From contig NZ_CP156060.1 in the NCBI RefSeq assembly GCF_039778605.1, forward strand, positions 2,666,001 through 2,730,000: a DNA stretch of 64,000 bases. The letters are read 5' to 3'. The notes under the pieces are model-generated. The model saw only the letters and a program-made list of their open reading frames with translations. It searched no databases and was not told where the DNA came from. A program made the position numbers and the translations under genes. Every line of letters starts with the position of its first letter. Position 1 is the stretch's first letter. The stretch comes from Flavobacterium sp. WV_118_3. Lineage in GTDB: Bacteria > Bacteroidota > Bacteroidia > Flavobacteriales > Flavobacteriaceae. Below, one piece after another: positions 62,158 through 64,000 of the stretch.

Positions 62158-62682
62158 TTAGAAATCCAGAATCAAACGATTCTGAACATGCTTCTCCTCG
62201 CTTTTTCGGATTTCACTATCCATTTGTATTTCGTACTCTTTTTCTTTTTCCAGCAATTTATACCAATAAAGAGCCGGTAATACATTATTAGAATGAATCT
62301 CTAAGCGAATAATGGTCTTTTTACTCGGCGATCTATCATTACTCAATATCGAACTTAACTCCGTTTCAGACAATTGTATGTCTTTCGCAAAGTCTTTATT
62401 TATTTTATAGCGCAACCGTATATATTTTCGCAGAAAAAAAGCAAAAGACAGTTCTTTAGTATAAACACCCGATTTCAAATAATCTTCTATTTCAAAACGC
62501 AATTGTTGTACACGTGCATACAATAACTGATGCTCCGTTAACGACTCATTAGTGTCTTTTCTTGCCCGATTCAGTTCATCGGCAGCTTCTTTTTTTTGTT
62601 TTGAAGTGCTCTTACTACGAAACACAAATGATTCGGCCTGTTCTTCCGCTGTATATTTTTTATTTAATTGATCTCTTTTCAT
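62158..62682 (-). CDS. Helix-turn-helix protein, possible antitoxin
   Basis: Protein of 174 aa. The N-terminal half (about 1-90) is charged and helical; the C-terminal half has a XRE/HigA-like pattern, FAKDIQLSETELSSILSNDRSPSKKTIIRLEIHSNNVLPALYWYKLLEKEKEYE, where the last block matches the xALxWxxL ending of HigA-type proteins. Its ATG overlaps the upstream gene's stop (ATGA), the coupling usual for toxin-antitoxin pairs. The helix-turn-helix call is by eye, and the antitoxin role is inferred. Confidence 0.55.
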   Translation of the reverse strand: MKRDQLNKKYTAEEQAESFVFRSKSTSKQKKEAADELNRARKDTNESLTEHQLLYARVQQLRFEIEDYLKSGVYTKELSFAFFLRKYIRLRYKINKDFAKDIQLSETELSSILSNDRSPSKKTIIRLEIHSNNVLPALYWYKLLEKEKEYEIQMDSEIRKSEEKHVQNRLILDF

Positions 62683-63146
62683 CTGTCGTATTTTTCTACG
62701 AGATTAAACAATAATATTCCGTCTAAATACAGGTATTTTCCAGCATTTTTCATTCCATATTTACTAATGTAATGCTGCCTTAGTTCTGTTTTTGGCAATA
62801 ACGAAACACATCCTTTTTCTGCATATAACCGTATCGCTTCCCGACAGGCATAGGCTATTAAATTACCCGCAATATCCTCATACTGCTTATTCTTCCCCCT
62901 ATTCTCTTTGGAAACTGCCAAAAGATTTATGGTTAACAGACAATCCTCCCGGTAATCTATAAGCGACATTAGTCCTAAAACAATTTCACTTTCTAAAATT
63001 CTTAGTTTGTATACCTTATTTTGTTGTTCCGTTTTCCAATTAAAGAAAAATCGTGTCTTTGTTATCGTTTTGTAATCCTGATCTTCAACCCGTTCAATAC
63101 ATATTTCTTTAAATACTTTCGTATTGACCTCCATAATTCCCCACAT
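62679..63146 (-). CDS. GNAT-like protein, possible toxin
   Basis: Protein of 155 aa (ATG at 63146, or at 63134 giving MEVNTKVFKE). It resembles a GNAT acetyltransferase: ILESEIVLGLMSLIDYREDCLLTINLLAVSKENRGK fits strands 2-4, NRGK...AGNLIAYACREAIRLYAEKG fits the acetyl-CoA loop and helix with an insertion, and LLPKTELRQHYISKYGMKNAGKYLYLDG fits the C-terminal part. GNAT toxins such as TacT acetylate charged tRNA. The canonical QxxGxG loop is not clean, so activity is uncertain. It is the first gene of a pair with a helix-turn-helix protein. Confidence 0.5.
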   Translation of the reverse strand: MWGIMEVNTKVFKEICIERVEDQDYKTITKTRFFFNWKTEQQNKVYKLRILESEIVLGLMSLIDYREDCLLTINLLAVSKENRGKNKQYEDIAGNLIAYACREAIRLYAEKGCVSLLPKTELRQHYISKYGMKNAGKYLYLDGILLFNLVEKYDR

Positions 63147-63162
63147 AAACTCTTGTGCTAGT

Positions 63163-63205
63163 TAAAGTTACAAAAAACGAAAATAATTTACAAATTTTGT
63201 AAATT
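63163..63205 (-). promoter_or_regulatory. Promoter and palindromic operator of the possible toxin-antitoxin pair
   Basis: On the minus strand a -33 TTTG (63191-63194) and a -7 TAACTTTA (63163-63170, one mismatch) are 20 nt apart. A perfect 9-3-9 palindrome AATTTACAA-ATT-TTGTAAATT (63185-63205) covers the -33 box. This is the layout expected for autoregulation by the helix-turn-helix protein. Confidence 0.6.
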
Positions 63206-63285
63206 CAACTTACTAAAAAGGGAACAGCATCCGGACAAAACAGAACGCTAAACATAATAAACAATTTTATTTTGAGATCATTAAT

Positions 63286-64000
63286 TTATGTCTTTACATC
63301 AAGCGCATCGCGTAATGCATTTCCGATCATCATAAAGGCCAGAACAAGTAGCAACATGGCCACACCTGGAATAATCGCCAGATAGGGTTTTCCGAGGATG
63401 ATATAATTGTAGTTATCTTTGATCATAGCACCCCAACTCGGTACGGGTAACTGCGCACCTAATCCTAAAAAGCTTAATCCACTTTCGACCAGAATTGCCG
63501 AGGCGAAATTGGCCGCCGAAATTACGATCACCGGTGCCATACTGTTGGGTAATATATGGTGGAATATAATCCGGCTGTTCGTATAGCCTAAAGCACGTGC
63601 CGCGGTTACATATTGCATTTCTTTAATTCCCATAACCTGGCCGCGAACCACACGGGCGACTTCCACCCACATGGTAAGTCCTACGGCTACAAAAACCTGC
63701 CAGAATCCTTTTCCCAGTGCCAATGTAATCGCGATGACCAATAACAAGGTAGGAATGGACCAAATTACATTGATCAACCACATCACCATCGCATCAATCT
63801 TACCGCCATAATAACCTGCTAAAGCGCCAAAGAAAATTCCAACGACCAGTGAAATCAAAACGGCTACAAATCCGATGGCTATCGAAACCCGCGATCCAAT
63901 AATCAACCGACTAAGCAGGTCACGTCCCTGATTATCCGTTCCTAAAAGGAATTTCTTTTCGGTGATATGTTCTTTTTCAATCGTTTTATTACCAACAGCT
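63286..64000 (-). CDS. OppC/DppC-type ABC transporter permease (5' end outside the window)
   Basis: Inner-membrane permease of a peptide/nickel-type (Opp/Dpp) importer. The open frame continues through the right edge and includes the family entry motif FLLGTDNQGRDLLSRLIIGSR, followed by about five hydrophobic segments. The EAA loop that contacts the ATPase reads YVTAARALGYTNSRIIFHHILPN. The C-terminus is complete. Substrate cannot be deduced; partner genes would lie to the right. Confidence 0.92.
   Translation of the reverse strand, partial: AVGNKTIEKEHITEKKFLLGTDNQGRDLLSRLIIGSRVSIAIGFVAVLISLVVGIFFGALAGYYGGKIDAMVMWLINVIWSIPTLLLVIAITLALGKGFWQVFVAVGLTMWVEVARVVRGQVMGIKEMQYVTAARALGYTNSRIIFHHILPNSMAPVIVISAANFASAILVESGLSFLGLGAQLPVPSWGAMIKDNYNYIILGKPYLAIIPGVAMLLLVLAFMMIGNALRDALDVKT

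Noticed and set aside
62158..63146. Reading the pair at 62158-63146 as phage or conjugative remnants
   Set aside because: No integrase, portal, relaxase or attachment repeats are nearby. The gene coupling and operator fit a stand-alone regulatory pair better.

Overview
The window reads as a chromosome segment of a gliding member of the Flavobacteriaceae, probably Flavobacterium or a close relative. The evidence is gldB/gldC, a dcw cluster led by mraZ, ECF sigma/anti-sigma/outer-membrane-protein layout, DUF5103, DUF5916 and DUF6702 proteins, a Bacteroidota DnaG, AT-rich intergenic DNA, and many promoters with the Bacteroidota -7 element TAnnTTTG. Most genes are housekeeping. The accessory content is three insertion sequences, a family of palindromic repeats, one decayed acetyltransferase gene and a possible toxin-antitoxin pair.

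Layout. 1-4.7 kb (minus strand): start of the division/cell-wall cluster mraZ-rsmH-ftsL-ftsI-murE, with a three-box MraZ operator upstream. 5-9.5 kb: alpha/beta hydrolase, yihA, gldC-gldB, nadE, LuxR-type response regulator. 9.5-16.4 kb (minus): dnaG, an ECF sigma/anti-sigma/outer-membrane operon, polyprenyl synthase, rlmN. 16.4-19.5 kb: O-methyltransferase, IS3-family copy 1, PAP2 phosphatase and tatA. 19.6-24.7 kb (minus): M1 peptidase, DUF6702 protein and three tandem carboxypeptidase-regulatory-like paralogues, probably one operon. 24.9-31 kb: pepE, three tandem tRNA-Gly genes, Crp-type regulator with secreted esterase, GNAT pseudogene, two convergent L,D-transpeptidases. 31-41.6 kb: DUF5916 protein, gpmI, acetyl-CoA hydrolase, map, methyltransferase, DUF5103 protein, apaG, P5C dehydrogenase. 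41.6-43.1 kb: IS3-family copy 2. 43.1-53.8 kb: rsmG, fatty-acid desaturase, aminotransferase, purT, Crp-type regulator, pirin, YceI, fabD, ABC permease, purH. 53.8-59.3 kb: rod-shape operon mreB-mreC-mreD-mrdA-rodA. 59.3-64 kb: nuclease lipoprotein, coiled-coil protein, a dead IS256-family element, a possible toxin-antitoxin pair, and an OppC/DppC-type permease cut by the window edge.

The most striking result concerns the two IS3-family copies (17112-18553 and 41622-43064). They are in opposite orientation and nearly identical. Each sits in the centre of a hairpin terminator between convergent genes. Removing the element and one ATG target duplication restores a near-perfect stem followed by a T-run in both cases. 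This suggests an element that targets terminators, and each copy also carries a terminator-like hairpin at its own transposase-proximal end. A second palindrome family, ACCTGACAGGT, occupies three convergent junctions, two of them beside these insertions.

Other points of note: DnaG keeps the zinc-domain fold signature but has lost all four zinc ligands; the GNAT gene has an in-frame TAG and a lost motif glycine; the putative toxin-antitoxin promoter carries a perfect 9-3-9 palindrome over its -33 element.
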